NCBI GenBank assembly: GCA_964405435.1
Contig: CAYOOD010000004.1
Coordinates: 72,484-136,483 of the forward strand
DNA: 64,000 bases
Origin: DVEG01 sp964405435
Lineage (GTDB): Bacteria > Cyanobacteriota > Cyanobacteriia > Cyanobacteriales > Oscillatoriaceae
Direction of reading: 5' to 3'
Part shown: positions 17,830 to 26,214 of the stretch, one piece after another
Position numbering within the stretch: position 1 is the first letter of the stretch
Layout of the letters: every line of letters starts with the position of its first letter
Position numbers and translations under genes: made by a program
The notes under the pieces: model-generated
The model's input: the letters and a program-made list of their open reading frames with translations, nothing else
The model's database searches: none
What the model was told of the DNA's origin: nothing

Positions 17830-19095
17830 TTAGGGAATGAGGAGGAGCGGGTTTATATATTGCTCGAATGTGGGGCTTTCGGGATCGGCATCGACGCTCA
17901 GCAGGCTTTCGGCACCGTCTATTTGTATGCGGGCGAGATATTCTCCGGGTTTGACGTTGTAGATGGAAAAGGCGATCGCGTCGGTATCGGTTTCTCGCTT
18001 GCGGGCGTCGAAAAGGTAGGCGGTAGGGCTGTCGCTCGATCGCTCGTTGAGCAGCAAGGTGGTTCGCTGCGCTTTTCCCACGGTTAAATTAATTCGCGCG
18101 GTGACTTGAGCCGATCGCAATTCTTCTGTTTCTGTTTCTAATTCGGAGATGTTAATTTCTAGGAGAGTCGGGCGCAAGACTAGAGCGGCGACATTGGATT
18201 CGACGCCGCGATGCGGTTGGGAGGAAGTGCCGTTCAATTCGTGGATGACTTGCACCCCCTGCACGCCCGCTCGCAGCGCGCCGGCAGGGAGTGACGATAG
18301 GGGGAAACTCAGTTGGGTGTCGCTGATTTCTCGGGGCGTGACTTCTAGGGTGCCGATGCGTATTTTTGTGACGTTGCCGCGCAATCGAGAGCCGCGAATC
18401 AGGAGGGTGCTGTCGGCGAGAATGGGTTCGAGCGCGCCGGCTGAGGAGGCGATTTTTTCGATCGCCGGAGAGGAGCGGAACGGCGCGCCGGAGAATTTGC
18501 TGCGATCGCGCACGGGTAATGCCCGCTGGGGGATGTCGTCGCTTTCTATCAGCACCACTCCTGCCTGATAGGCAATAGAGAGGGCGTGCGGCGTCTGAAA
18601 AAACACCGACCAAATATTGGAAAGTTCCTCTATTGACATGCTCAGAGGACTGAATTTTACTACGTCTACTTGTTCGCTTAAGTTAGAATCATTTAAAAAC
18701 GTAAACGTCGAATCCGATAGCGTTTCGCGAATCATCTCGCGCGTCAAAATCGGTCGAGCGTGGAGAGTGCGCACCACACTCCCGAGCAAGCGCTGCGGTT
18801 CTAATTCTACCTCATTGCCGTAACAACTGATCAGATAAAATAAGTCGAGGGCAGCTTGCGGGCGCTTGGCAAATTGTCCTTCAGAATAGCGGGTGCGCAA
18901 GTCAGCATTGCGCCAAGCGAGATTGGGCACGACGTGATAAAGATACAAATTGACGGCTGTTTCTGGCGCGCCACTTCCCACAGTATCGGGGCGAATCGTT
19001 GTCACCCTCGCGCCGTATACATCCGACTGCACGATCGCTTGCAGTGTTCTCTGCAGCGTCGCCGTCACGGTAGCAATTGCTAAATAATTACTCAT
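17830..19095 (-). CDS. DUF4255 (Pvc16-type) protein with C-terminal IPT-like region
   Basis: A 421-residue protein. Residues 1-190 are the DUF4255 domain found in Pvc16-type eCIS proteins, thought to act at the sheath/tube terminus (cap): TLQRTLQAIVQSDVYG, NLYLYHVVPNLAWRN, then ALDLFYLISCYG and a region around FSPLSMSIEELSNIWSVFFQ. Residues 225-400 are beta-rich (DSTLLIRGSRLRGNVTKIRIG), resembling IPT/Ig-like domains, which makes it longer than its paralogue at 21749. It precedes the AAA+ gene on the same strand. The start ATG at 19095 abuts a 337-bp heptamer-rich gap. The family call is firm; the capping role is known from relatives. Confidence 0.88.
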   Translation of the reverse strand: MSNYLAIATVTATLQRTLQAIVQSDVYGARVTTIRPDTVGSGAPETAVNLYLYHVVPNLAWRNADLRTRYSEGQFAKRPQAALDLFYLISCYGNEVELEPQRLLGSVVRTLHARPILTREMIRETLSDSTFTFLNDSNLSEQVDVVKFSPLSMSIEELSNIWSVFFQTPHALSIAYQAGVVLIESDDIPQRALPVRDRSKFSGAPFRSSPAIEKIASSAGALEPILADSTLLIRGSRLRGNVTKIRIGTLEVTPREISDTQLSFPLSSLPAGALRAGVQGVQVIHELNGTSSQPHRGVESNVAALVLRPTLLEINISELETETEELRSAQVTARINLTVGKAQRTTLLLNERSSDSPTAYLFDARKRETDTDAIAFSIYNVKPGEYLARIQIDGAESLLSVDADPESPTFEQYINPLLLIP

Positions 19096-19432
19096 CTTTT
19101 TTTAGTGCTGAGTGCTGAGAACAGTGCTCGATGCTTCGGCTGAAGTGCTCGATGCTTCGGCTGAAGTGCTGAGTGGAGAGAACAGTGCTCGATGCTTCGG
19201 CTGAAGTGCTGAGTGCTGAGTGTGTAGGGGCTTTTCGCGAAAAGCCCCTTATTGAGTGTTGAGTGCTGAGTGGAGAAGAAAGTGCTGAGTGTTGAGAGTG
19301 AAATATTGAGCGTTGAAGCAAAAATAACAGAATTTTACTTCTCACTTCTGACTCCCTACTCCTAACTCAGCACTCAGCACTCAGCACTCAGCACTCCTAA
19401 ATCAGCACTCAGCACTAATTACTCAGCACTCT
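19096..19432. repeat. Heptamer array with palindromic element
   Basis: The gap between the response regulator and DUF4255 genes is almost entirely repeats. It holds many gtgctga/cactcag heptamers, three copies of gatgcttcggctgaagtgct (about 19129-19209) and a palindrome around cttttcgcgaaaag (about 19226-19249), also present at 44690. I see no gene here. Confidence 0.85.
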
Positions 19433-20110
19433 TCAAGCACAAACTAAACCTAATTTTAAAGCTTTTACAATCGCCTGCGTGCGGCTGGTGACGGCTAATT
19501 TTTCAAAAATCGCCGTCAGGTGAGCCTTGACAGTCGCCACGGTAATATAAAGATGCTTGGCAATCTCCTCATTAGATGCCCCCTGCACCAACCATTCTAA
19601 AACCTCCTGTTCGCGTTCGGTGAGGTGAATTGTTCCCGATACCTGCCGCGAGCGCCCCGCATAAAATTGAAACATGCGAAAAAACCGCGTGGCTACTTCG
19701 TGAGAAAGATAAACTTCCTCTCTCATTACCGTTGCGATCGCGTCGTGCAATTGAGTCGCTACGCTGTCTTTAAATACATACCCGCTCGCCCCTGCCTGCA
19801 TGGCTCGAAAAATCCATTCATCCTCCCGGTGCCCCGACAGAACTAACACCTTTCCTTTATACGGAAACTCCCGCAATTTTTGCAACACTGCAATGCCATC
19901 ACCCGGCGGCAATTCCAAATCTAATAAAATTAAATTCGGGTGCTGCTCTGCCACCAATTTTACAGCTTGCTCGGCTGAAGCCGCTTCGCCGACGACATTA
20001 AATGTCAAAGTTCCGCTACTGCTGTAAAACCCTAACAAAGTCCGCAACCCCTGACGAAACTGCTGGGCATCATCCACCAATAAAATAGAAACCGAGCGAT
20101 TGGCTGTCAT
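19433..20110 (-). CDS. NarL/FixJ-type response regulator
   Basis: A 225-residue regulator. The receiver domain (about 7-125) has acidic residues DD at 13-14, the phospho-acceptor D64 in LILLDLELPPGDG and K114 in YVFKDS. A LuxR-type helix-turn-helix occupies about 158-220 (LTEREQEVLEWLVQGASNEE, then VATVKAHLTAIFEKL). A good ribosome site (aggaggggag) precedes ATG at 20110. The cognate kinase is probably the gene just upstream (20231-21361), on the same strand and 120 bp away. The pair lies next to the divergent eCIS control region, so control of eCIS transcription is a sensible inference; no binding site was identified. Confidence 0.92.
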   Translation of the reverse strand: MTANRSVSILLVDDAQQFRQGLRTLLGFYSSSGTLTFNVVGEAASAEQAVKLVAEQHPNLILLDLELPPGDGIAVLQKLREFPYKGKVLVLSGHREDEWIFRAMQAGASGYVFKDSVATQLHDAIATVMREEVYLSHEVATRFFRMFQFYAGRSRQVSGTIHLTEREQEVLEWLVQGASNEEIAKHLYITVATVKAHLTAIFEKLAVTSRTQAIVKALKLGLVCA

Positions 20111-20230
20111 AGAACTCCCCTCCTAAAATATTATCGGCTCTCCAGTCACTCTCCAACTATTCCCTGCTAGCTTTTTCTCTTCCCTTTGCGCCCTCTGTCC
20201 CTTTGGGGTTCAAACATTCTCACCTGTGAA

Positions 20231-21361
20231 TTAATGAACTCTCGGCAGCGTAAAAGAAAACTGCGCTCCTCCTTCCGGAAGATTTTCTACCCAGATACTG
20301 CCCCGATGATCTAAAATAACTTTTTTAGCGATCGCCAGCCCCAAACCCGTACCGCTCGGGCGTCGAGAATAAAAAGGCGTAAACGCATGTTTGAGGTCTT
20401 CCTCTGCCAGTCCCGGGCCGCGATCGCAAATTTCAAATAGTGCCTCGTGCCGGAAAATCTGCCAGTGGCAAGTAATCGTACTTTCCGGCGGGCTGAAATG
20501 AACGGCATTGCTCAAAAGATTGTCAAAAACCTGCTTAATTTGAGCGCGATCGACCGCCATAAAAAACGGAGAATCAGGATAGGATACTTGCAATTTTTTT
20601 TCCTCTATCCAAGGTCGCAATTCCCGAAGGCTCTCTATTAAAATAGTCCGCAAATCTCCCGACGCGACGCGCAGTTTTGCCTGCTGCCCGCAGTAGAGCA
20701 AATCTGTCAAATTGCTGGCGAGATTTTGCACGGTGTCGCGAATCACTGCCGCTTGCTCCTGCAAAGCACCTGTCGGGAGCGATCGACAGAGATTTTCCGC
20801 ATAAAGACTGATTAGCGCCAGAGGATTTCGCAGTTGATGTTCTGCCCGCCGCACCACCTGTTCGAGCAACTGAATCTCTGCTTGTTGGCGAGAACATTCC
20901 TGACAGAGCGCCATATAGTTCGCGAGCAATTCTGCCTGTTTAATCGCTTGCTGTTGCTGGAGTTCCGAGAGGGGCTCGTAAGTCCACAAGAGCAAATATT
21001 CGGGATGGGAGCGGCGCTCTCCTAGCAAGCAGACATAAGCATTGAGACTGCCCACCACCGCCAATTCGCCCACTTTGAGAAGTGGCAGGCAATCTGTCAG
21101 CCACGCCTCCGATTCTAAATACGATTGGATAACCGGCTCGAAAGATTGCGCCTGCCCGTTGCGAATGACTAAATATCGCTTTCCTTTCTCAGCGTCTTGG
21201 TAAACGAGCCAGACCGTTACAATAGGTAATTGTGCGGCTAACTGTTCGAGTTGGCTCTGACAAACCCTTCTTAATTTAGCCGCACGCAGCGAACTAGCTG
21301 AAGAGGGTGTGGAGGAAACAGAGGACTCCTGACAAGTCAAGAGTGGTTTGCTAGCTTTCAT
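20231..21361 (-). CDS. Cytoplasmic sensor histidine kinase
   Basis: A 376-residue kinase without membrane helices. Residues 30-150 form a GAF-like or unassigned sensor region. The dimerisation/phospho-acceptor helix contains AEHQLRNPLALI with H175. The ATP-binding domain shows the N box NLLSNAVHFSP, G1 CDRGPGL, F box FTPFYSRR and G2 GTGLGLAIAKKV. It is transcribed away from the eCIS rightward arm and is followed by the response regulator, forming a two-component pair. A soluble sensor suggests an internal signal such as redox or metabolic state, but the ligand is unknown. Confidence 0.92.
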   Translation of the reverse strand: MKASKPLLTCQESSVSSTPSSASSLRAAKLRRVCQSQLEQLAAQLPIVTVWLVYQDAEKGKRYLVIRNGQAQSFEPVIQSYLESEAWLTDCLPLLKVGELAVVGSLNAYVCLLGERRSHPEYLLLWTYEPLSELQQQQAIKQAELLANYMALCQECSRQQAEIQLLEQVVRRAEHQLRNPLALISLYAENLCRSLPTGALQEQAAVIRDTVQNLASNLTDLLYCGQQAKLRVASGDLRTILIESLRELRPWIEEKKLQVSYPDSPFFMAVDRAQIKQVFDNLLSNAVHFSPPESTITCHWQIFRHEALFEICDRGPGLAEEDLKHAFTPFYSRRPSGTGLGLAIAKKVILDHRGSIWVENLPEGGAQFSFTLPRVH

Positions 21362-21748
21362 CGCTCATTCCCTGCCTTGCAAAAATAAACCCAGCCGTGT
21401 AAAAAGATGAAAAAGTTATTTCGGCAACGTTCCTTGCCGAATTGGCAAAAATTTACAAAATTTTACACCCCGACATTGGTTTAGGATTATCTACTTAGGT
21501 TGGCAAACTTTCAGGGCGGCAGCCGCCTCCCAAATCTAAGAGAAAGATTGCTTGTCATCTACCCAGAGGTAGAGATAAGAGAACCAAAAGTCAACTTCTA
21601 AAGGGAGAAGTGACAAACCTAGTTTAATAAACAATTATAGGAAGCAACCCCCTTCCCACATAATTTTTTAAAATTTCGACCAAAGTCCAATAAACACGCT
21701 TAGGTCGTATCTCTAATCTAGAGCTGTAAAGCTTAGCAAGCCAGTCTT
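21362..21748. promoter_or_regulatory. Divergent control region of the injection locus
   Basis: This 387-bp AT-rich gap separates the leftward kinase gene from the rightward structural genes, so it should carry promoters for both. It contains A/T runs such as ggcaaaaatttacaaaattt (about 21444-21463) and ttaataaacaattatag (about 21624-21640). No convincing -35/-10 pair or clear operator could be fixed by eye. No gene is seen inside. Confidence 0.5.
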
Positions 21749-22333
21749 ATGATCCCTGCTGTTGCCCAGACTTTGGCGGAAATACTGGCTGGGGGGACAT
21801 CTCTACTCAGTACAGAGCAAATTGACTTCAACCACCCCGGCTTGCAAGAGGAGGCGATTTATCCGAGGCTCAACCTGTACTGCTACGATCTGCGGGCAAG
21901 CGCGAGCGTAGAGGGCGATCGCCGTCAACTTGGCAGCCAGTCGCAGGGAAGTGCCAGCAAAAACTCGCTCATTTGGTTTGACATCTCATTCCTCGTGAGT
22001 GCTTGGGATCGAACAGCTTTAGGCGAACAGCGCCTGCTCTCAGAAGCCCTCGCCCTGCTGCTGCCGTTGCGATCGCTCGCCGAAGACTTCCTCCCTCCCG
22101 CACTGCGCTCTTTCGGCAACTTGCCAGTCGCCGTTTCCGCCATCGAGCCGAGCAAAACAGCAGCATTGTGGAGCGCTCTAGGCGTGCCATTGCGTCCCGC
22201 TTTCCACGTCACCGTCACCATTCCGATAAACCTTTCGGGTGCGACTGCCAACCCCAAATGCGATCGGCGAGGAAACTTCACCGATACCGATCCCATAAAA
22301 GCCACTGTATCAACTTCACAACCCACCAGTTAA
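21749..22333 (+). CDS. DUF4255 (Pvc16-type) protein, short form
   Basis: A 194-residue DUF4255-family protein, the first gene of the rightward arm. The family pattern is seen in MIPAVAQTLAEILAGG, LNLYCYDLRASASVEG and WFDISFLVSAWDRTALGEQR, followed by LLSEALALLLPLRSL. Unlike the paralogue at 17830-19095 it ends after this domain with a short polar tail. The sheath gene begins 31 bp downstream. Relatives are placed at the end of the tube/sheath, so this may be the actual tail terminator while the longer paralogue has another duty. That division is inference. Confidence 0.85.
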   Translation: MIPAVAQTLAEILAGGTSLLSTEQIDFNHPGLQEEAIYPRLNLYCYDLRASASVEGDRRQLGSQSQGSASKNSLIWFDISFLVSAWDRTALGEQRLLSEALALLLPLRSLAEDFLPPALRSFGNLPVAVSAIEPSKTAALWSALGVPLRPAFHVTVTIPINLSGATANPKCDRRGNFTDTDPIKATVSTSQPTS

Positions 22334-22364
22334 AAACCCCATAACCCATCCAGGAAACCCAACT

Positions 22365-24002
22365 ATGGCGAGACTCGATTACTTTGCTCCTGGCGTATAC
22401 GTCGAAGAAATCGACCGTGGCAGCCGCCCCATCGAAGGCGTGCAAACCAACATCGCCGGATTCATCGGCTTCACCGAAGACTTGCGCGGCGGAGCCGAAC
22501 TTTACAAACCCATGTTAGTCACCAGTTGGAACCAATATTTAGAATACTTTGGCAAACAAGGTTCTGACGGATTCACCGACTTCGACGCCTACCTGCCCTT
22601 TGCCGTCAACGGCTGGTTTTTAAACGGAGGAGGTCGCTGTTGGATAACGAGCATCGGCACCCAACTCCCCGGCACGCCGCCCCCGCCCCCCGAACAAACC
22701 GGCCTGAAAATCAAAACATCCGGCAACCGCCCGTCTTTGCTATTTAGCTTGAAAGAAGAAGAAACAGAAAACGGACGAATTGATATCGCCATTCTCGAAG
22801 GCGAACCCAATCCCCCGCCCGAAGGTTCCGACGCACCCGCACCCGTTGCCGCAGAATTTTTCACCGTCGTTGTCAGTCGGGATGGAGAAGAGCTCGAACG
22901 CTACGAGCACCTGACAATGAACCCAGACGTGCAGCCAGAGTTGGGAACCTATGCCGTCACCGCGCTGCAAGAATCACCATTTGTCGCCGTGCTGGACTTG
23001 TCGCAACACGGACAGCCCCTAGCCCGACGCCCGCTCAACGGGCGCTACGAACTCGCTCCCCCGCCTCCCGTGCCAAATGCAGAACGTCTAGCGCGAGACG
23101 TACAGGGGATTCGCGACGATCGCACCGGCGTGCAAGGGCTATTTGAAATCGACGAAATCACGATGATGGCGTGTCCCGACTTGATGCGCGCCTACCAAGC
23201 CGAATTAATCGATTTAGATCAAGCACACGGCATCATGGAATTGATGGTCAGCCTGTGCGAGAACTCGGCTCCCAATCCTCCGAACCGCATGGTCGTTCTC
23301 GATCCTCCGCCCGAATGCACCAAACCCCAGCAAGTCGTGCAGTGGTTGAGCGCCTTCAACCGCCGTTCTATGTTTGCTGCCCTCTATTACCCCTGGATAA
23401 AAGTTCCCAACCCGCGCAAAAATGGCAGACCGATTCAAGTTCCTCCCTGCGGTCACATGCTCGGTATTTGGTCGCGCAGCGACGAGACGCGCGGCGTTTA
23501 CAAAGCCCCGGCAAACGAAACCCCGCGCGGCGTTATCGGTCTGGCGTATGATTGCAACTTCCGCGAGCAAGAATTGCTCAACCCATTGGGCATCAATTGC
23601 ATCCGCACTTTTCCCAATCGAGGCATCCGCGTTTGGGGCGCTCGCACCTTAGTCGAACCCGACAAAACCGAATGGCGTTACATCAGCGTCCGCCGCCTGA
23701 TCAGCTATATCGAAAAATCGATCGAATTAGGCACCCAATGGGTCGTATTCGAGCCAAATGACGAGGATTTGTGGGCTCGCGTCCGCCGTACCGTCAGCAA
23801 TTTCCTAGAGCGTCTCTGGCGGGAAGGAGCGCTATTCGGCTCGTCCCCCGAACAGGCATTTTACGTCAAGTGCGACGGCGACCTGAATACACCCGACACC
23901 ATGATTCTAGGTCGATTGTATGTAGAAGTCGGCGTTTGTCCGGTCCGTCCTGCGGAATTTGTCGTCTTCCGCATCAGCCAGTGGAACGGCCAACAAGAAT
24001 AG
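22365..24002 (+). CDS. Contractile sheath protein
   Basis: A 545-residue tail sheath protein forming the contractile outer sleeve. The N-terminus MARLDYFAPGVYVEEID and GVQTNIAGFIGFTE are hallmark sheath sequences, with YLPFAVNGWFLNGGGRCWI near 80-100. The C-terminal part has NPLGINCIRTFPNRGIRVWG and the conserved region ending with a final strand VEVGVCPVRPAEFVVFRISQ (about 517-536). Residues 105-240 form an inserted, probably surface-exposed domain, with Pro-rich loops. A ribosome site (aggaaa) precedes the ATG. It is the only sheath gene in the window. The tube gene follows 27 bp downstream. Confidence 0.95.
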   Translation: MARLDYFAPGVYVEEIDRGSRPIEGVQTNIAGFIGFTEDLRGGAELYKPMLVTSWNQYLEYFGKQGSDGFTDFDAYLPFAVNGWFLNGGGRCWITSIGTQLPGTPPPPPEQTGLKIKTSGNRPSLLFSLKEEETENGRIDIAILEGEPNPPPEGSDAPAPVAAEFFTVVVSRDGEELERYEHLTMNPDVQPELGTYAVTALQESPFVAVLDLSQHGQPLARRPLNGRYELAPPPPVPNAERLARDVQGIRDDRTGVQGLFEIDEITMMACPDLMRAYQAELIDLDQAHGIMELMVSLCENSAPNPPNRMVVLDPPPECTKPQQVVQWLSAFNRRSMFAALYYPWIKVPNPRKNGRPIQVPPCGHMLGIWSRSDETRGVYKAPANETPRGVIGLAYDCNFREQELLNPLGINCIRTFPNRGIRVWGARTLVEPDKTEWRYISVRRLISYIEKSIELGTQWVVFEPNDEDLWARVRRTVSNFLERLWREGALFGSSPEQAFYVKCDGDLNTPDTMILGRLYVEVGVCPVRPAEFVVFRISQWNGQQE

Positions 24003-24029
24003 TGCAGTTTTTTAAGGAGTTCTCTTATT

Positions 24030-24503
24030 ATGCCATCAATCGTAGAAATCCTCGTCGGTTGCCGGTTTTACCTGGAGTGCGACGGACTTCAAGAAAAAAT
24101 GATCCTCGAAGTCAATGGCTTGACTTCTGAGACGCCAGCCGCCGGCGGCGATAAAGTGCTCGGTTCCGGCAAGCAAGCGATCAACTTGCGTCAGGCAGCT
24201 CCGACGCGAGTTAAGTTTTCTCCCGTAACAGTAAAATATGTAGCCACCACCGATCTAGACTTTTGGAAGTGGTATGCCGACTGCAACAAAAATGAAGGCG
24301 GCAAGTCCGAATGGTCGCAAAATCGCAAAGCTTGTTCGGTGAGCGTCTACGACCAAGCTGGAGAGATGAAAGCGCGTTGGGAACTGCAAAATTGCTACCC
24401 GACCAAATATGAAGGGCCAAAATTAGAAGCCGGAGCCAATGACGTGGCGAGCGAAACGATCACCGTCGTTCACGAAGACCTCAAGCGCGTGCCACCCAGT
24501 TAA
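24030..24503 (+). CDS. Tube protein 1 (T4 gp19-like)
   Basis: A 157-residue tail tube protein, directly after the sheath gene. It begins MPSIVEILVGCRFYLECDG and contains a variable middle with VKYVATTDLDFWKWYADCNK and a late WELQNCYPTKYEGPKLEAG region. This matches the main tube subunit family that polymerises inside the sheath. The position right after the sheath makes it the best candidate for the bulk tube subunit. A hairpin-bearing spacer separates it from the next tube gene and might lower expression of the latter. Confidence 0.93.
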   Translation: MPSIVEILVGCRFYLECDGLQEKMILEVNGLTSETPAAGGDKVLGSGKQAINLRQAAPTRVKFSPVTVKYVATTDLDFWKWYADCNKNEGGKSEWSQNRKACSVSVYDQAGEMKARWELQNCYPTKYEGPKLEAGANDVASETITVVHEDLKRVPPS

Positions 24504-24635
24504 TTAACTCGTTCCCGGGCTCGGCCTGGTTAGAGACTTTTCGGGCGGACTTGCCGGCCAAACCCAGACCGAAAAATTTAACTCGTTTCCAGGCTCAGCC
24601 TGGGAACGAGGAATGAGTTTTATGGAGCAGTTGAA
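24504..24635 (+). repeat. Spacer with strong inverted repeat between tube genes
   Basis: Arms CTCGTTTCCAGGC and GCCTGGGAACGAG (24582-24610) form a near-perfect 13-bp hairpin with a 3-base loop. A related half, ctcgttcccgggctc, starts at 24509. Without a T run it is not a classic terminator but could act as an RNA stabiliser or partial attenuator. It resembles a dispersed repeat. Confidence 0.8.
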
Positions 24636-25142
24636 ATGAGCAATCTAGTTCATCAATTTCCTGAAATTCTGACAACTTGCCGGTTTTACCTGGAACTGAA
24701 GCTCGACGGCAGTACCGAGCCCGTGGATGCCTATTTCATGGACTGCAAGGGATTCAAGCGCACTCAGGAAATCGTCGAAGTTTGCGAGGTGACGCCGCAA
24801 AAATGGGGTCAAGCCACGCGCGGGCAAGTTGTCCGCACGAAAGTCCCCGGCAATGTGAAAATTAACAATATCATTCTGCGGCGGGGGCTGACATTTTCGA
24901 TGACTCTGTGGCAGTGGGTTGAAGAAGTGCAGAAGGGAAATTGGCAGAAACAGCGCCGCGATGGTTCTCTGACGATTTACGATCAGTCGGGAAAAGCGCA
25001 AGCGCGGTTTCAATTTCAGCGAGCGTGGCCGGTTAATTACACGCTTTCGGATTTTAGCGCCAATAGCAATGATTTGGAAATCGAAGAAATGGAATTGGCT
25101 GTAGAAGAGTTGACGCGCGAAGATGTTGCAAACAGAATTTGA
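24636..25142 (+). CDS. Tube protein 2 (T4 gp19-like)
   Basis: A 168-residue tube homologue. It shows TCRFYLELKLDG near residue 14, a conserved block IILRRGLTFSMTLWQWVEEV (about 82-101), then GSLTIYDQSGKAQARFQF and SNDLEIEEMELAVEEL. The block around LRRGLT is also found in the third tube homologue at 1058-1624, so these two are closer to each other than to tube protein 1. eCIS loci commonly encode two or three tube paralogues, with minor ones at the baseplate end. It overlaps the next gene by 20 bp. Confidence 0.92.
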   Translation: MSNLVHQFPEILTTCRFYLELKLDGSTEPVDAYFMDCKGFKRTQEIVEVCEVTPQKWGQATRGQVVRTKVPGNVKINNIILRRGLTFSMTLWQWVEEVQKGNWQKQRRDGSLTIYDQSGKAQARFQFQRAWPVNYTLSDFSANSNDLEIEEMELAVEELTREDVANRI

Positions 25143-25470
25143 ATTTACCTTGCCGAAGGGATATTTAGATGCGGACGGCAACCTGCACCGCAAGGGCGTG
25201 ATGCGCCTGTCGCGGGCGATGGATGAAATCGTGCCGATGCGCGATCCCCGCGTGAAATCCAATCCCGCCTACGCGACGGTGCTGATTTTGTCCCGCGTTA
25301 TCGTCCGCTTGGGTGCTTTAGAGGAGGTGAATCCGGCGGTGGTGGAGGGGTTTTTTGCCTGCGATTTGAATTATTTGCAGAAGTTTTACAGGCAAATTAA
25401 CGAGCTGGAGTCGGAAGTTAGCCCGCCGGAAGGGGAGAAGCGATCGCCTGATGTTGTGGCGGTGAGTTGA
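25123..25470 (+). CDS. Phage-tail-assembly-type small protein 1
   Basis: A 115-residue protein starting inside the end of the tube gene (20-bp overlap, ATG at 25123), which suggests coupled translation. It reads FEFTLPKGYLDADGNLHRKG followed by VMRLSRAMDEI, a pattern of small tail assembly proteins in Mu-like phages and eCIS loci. Residues 45-95 are helical (VLILSRVIVRLGALEEV, LNYLQKFYRQINELE). A paralogue lies at 25605-25985. The role is probably adaptor or chaperone during tube/baseplate assembly, known only by family resemblance. Confidence 0.82.
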   Translation: MLQTEFEFTLPKGYLDADGNLHRKGVMRLSRAMDEIVPMRDPRVKSNPAYATVLILSRVIVRLGALEEVNPAVVEGFFACDLNYLQKFYRQINELESEVSPPEGEKRSPDVVAVS

Positions 25471-25604
25471 GAGAGTTTGGGAATAAACCGCAGAGTGCGC
25501 AAAGGGGGAGAGGGGGAGAAATGAATTGAACAGACAAATTTTTTCCCTTTGACAAAGCAGGGGAAGCTCCCGATCGCAAAGAGAAGAAAGGAAAAATAAG
25601 GGTT

Positions 25605-25985
25605 ATGAGTGGTGAAATTTCGCTGGATACGGAGTTTGATTTTGTCCTTCCTAGGGGTTTAGTCGATCGCCGGGGGGAGGTACACCGCGAGGGGACGATG
25701 CGCCTCGCTACGGCATTTGATGAAATCTCGGTGCAAAAAGACCGGCGGGTTCAGAAAGATCCGGCTTATGGCGTGTTGGTGATGCTGTCTCGCACGATCG
25801 CCCGTTTGGGCACTTTATCGGAAGTGCCGCCGGAACTATTGGAAAATCTTTTTACCCGCGATTTGGCTTATTTGCGCGAGTTTTACAATCGCATCAATCA
25901 GGAGGGCGACGCGGCGATTCCGGTTCACTGTCCCCAGTGCAATAATGAGTTTCAAGTGGAGCTTTCTCTATCGGGGGAATTTTAG
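25605..25985 (+). CDS. Phage-tail-assembly-type small protein 2 with CPxC tail
   Basis: A 126-residue paralogue of the preceding gene: FDFVLPRGLVDRRGEVHREG then TMRLATAFDEI, and a helical middle (MLSRTIARLGTL, LAYLREFYNRIN). It has an added C-terminal segment VHCPQCNNEFQVELS, a CxxC pair that could bind metal or serve as a knuckle. A 134-bp gap with repeat-like text separates the paralogues. Its stop lies within the start of the DUF6760-like frame, which continues at once in the -1 register. Confidence 0.85.
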   Translation: MSGEISLDTEFDFVLPRGLVDRRGEVHREGTMRLATAFDEISVQKDRRVQKDPAYGVLVMLSRTIARLGTLSEVPPELLENLFTRDLAYLREFYNRINQEGDAAIPVHCPQCNNEFQVELSLSGEF

Positions 25986-26125
25986 GCTACCCCTCAGAGC
26001 AACTGCGCGAGGAGGTAGCCGCGATCGCGTTTCACTTCCACTGGCATTTAGAGGATATTTTGAAATTGGAACATGGAGATCGGCGTTACTGGCTGGCGGA
26101 AATCAGCAAGCTTTTACAGCGGTAG
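25979..26125 (+). CDS. DUF6760-like small protein with non-standard start
   Basis: An open frame of 48 codons encodes LGYPSEQLREEVAAIAFHFH and, later, LEHGDRRYWLAEISKLLQR, matching my memory of the DUF6760-type small proteins that follow tail-assembly genes in such loci. There is no ATG, GTG or TTG after the upstream in-frame TGA. The only plausible initiator is ATT at 25979, overlapping the preceding stop. Alternatively the ribosome slips -1 on the G run at 25973-25977 and makes a fusion with the preceding protein. Codon-level integrity to a TAG at 26123-26125 suggests it is still functional. The function of the family is unknown. Confidence 0.72.
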   Translation: MLGYPSEQLREEVAAIAFHFHWHLEDILKLEHGDRRYWLAEISKLLQR

Positions 26126-26150
26126 AAGAGTAGTGACTGCTGTGACGGCT

Positions 26151-26183
26151 AGAAACCCGGCTTTTTGAAAAAGCCGGGTTTCT
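26151..26183. terminator. 33-bp palindrome between convergent genes
   Basis: Arms AGAAACCCGGCTTTT and AAAAGCCGGGTTTCT pair perfectly around three bases. It sits between the end of the rightward DUF6760-like frame (26125) and the end of the leftward DUF928 gene (26215). It could stop transcription in both directions, though T runs are inside the stem. A related half-site occurs near 59531. Confidence 0.65.
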
Positions 26184-26214
26184 GAGGGTTTACAACTCAA
26201 ATAGAACCGCTATA

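Noticed and set aside
25945..26133. 62-codon ATG frame over the DUF6760-like region
   Set aside because: Its protein has no family pattern, while the neighbouring frame encodes a clear DUF6760-like sequence.
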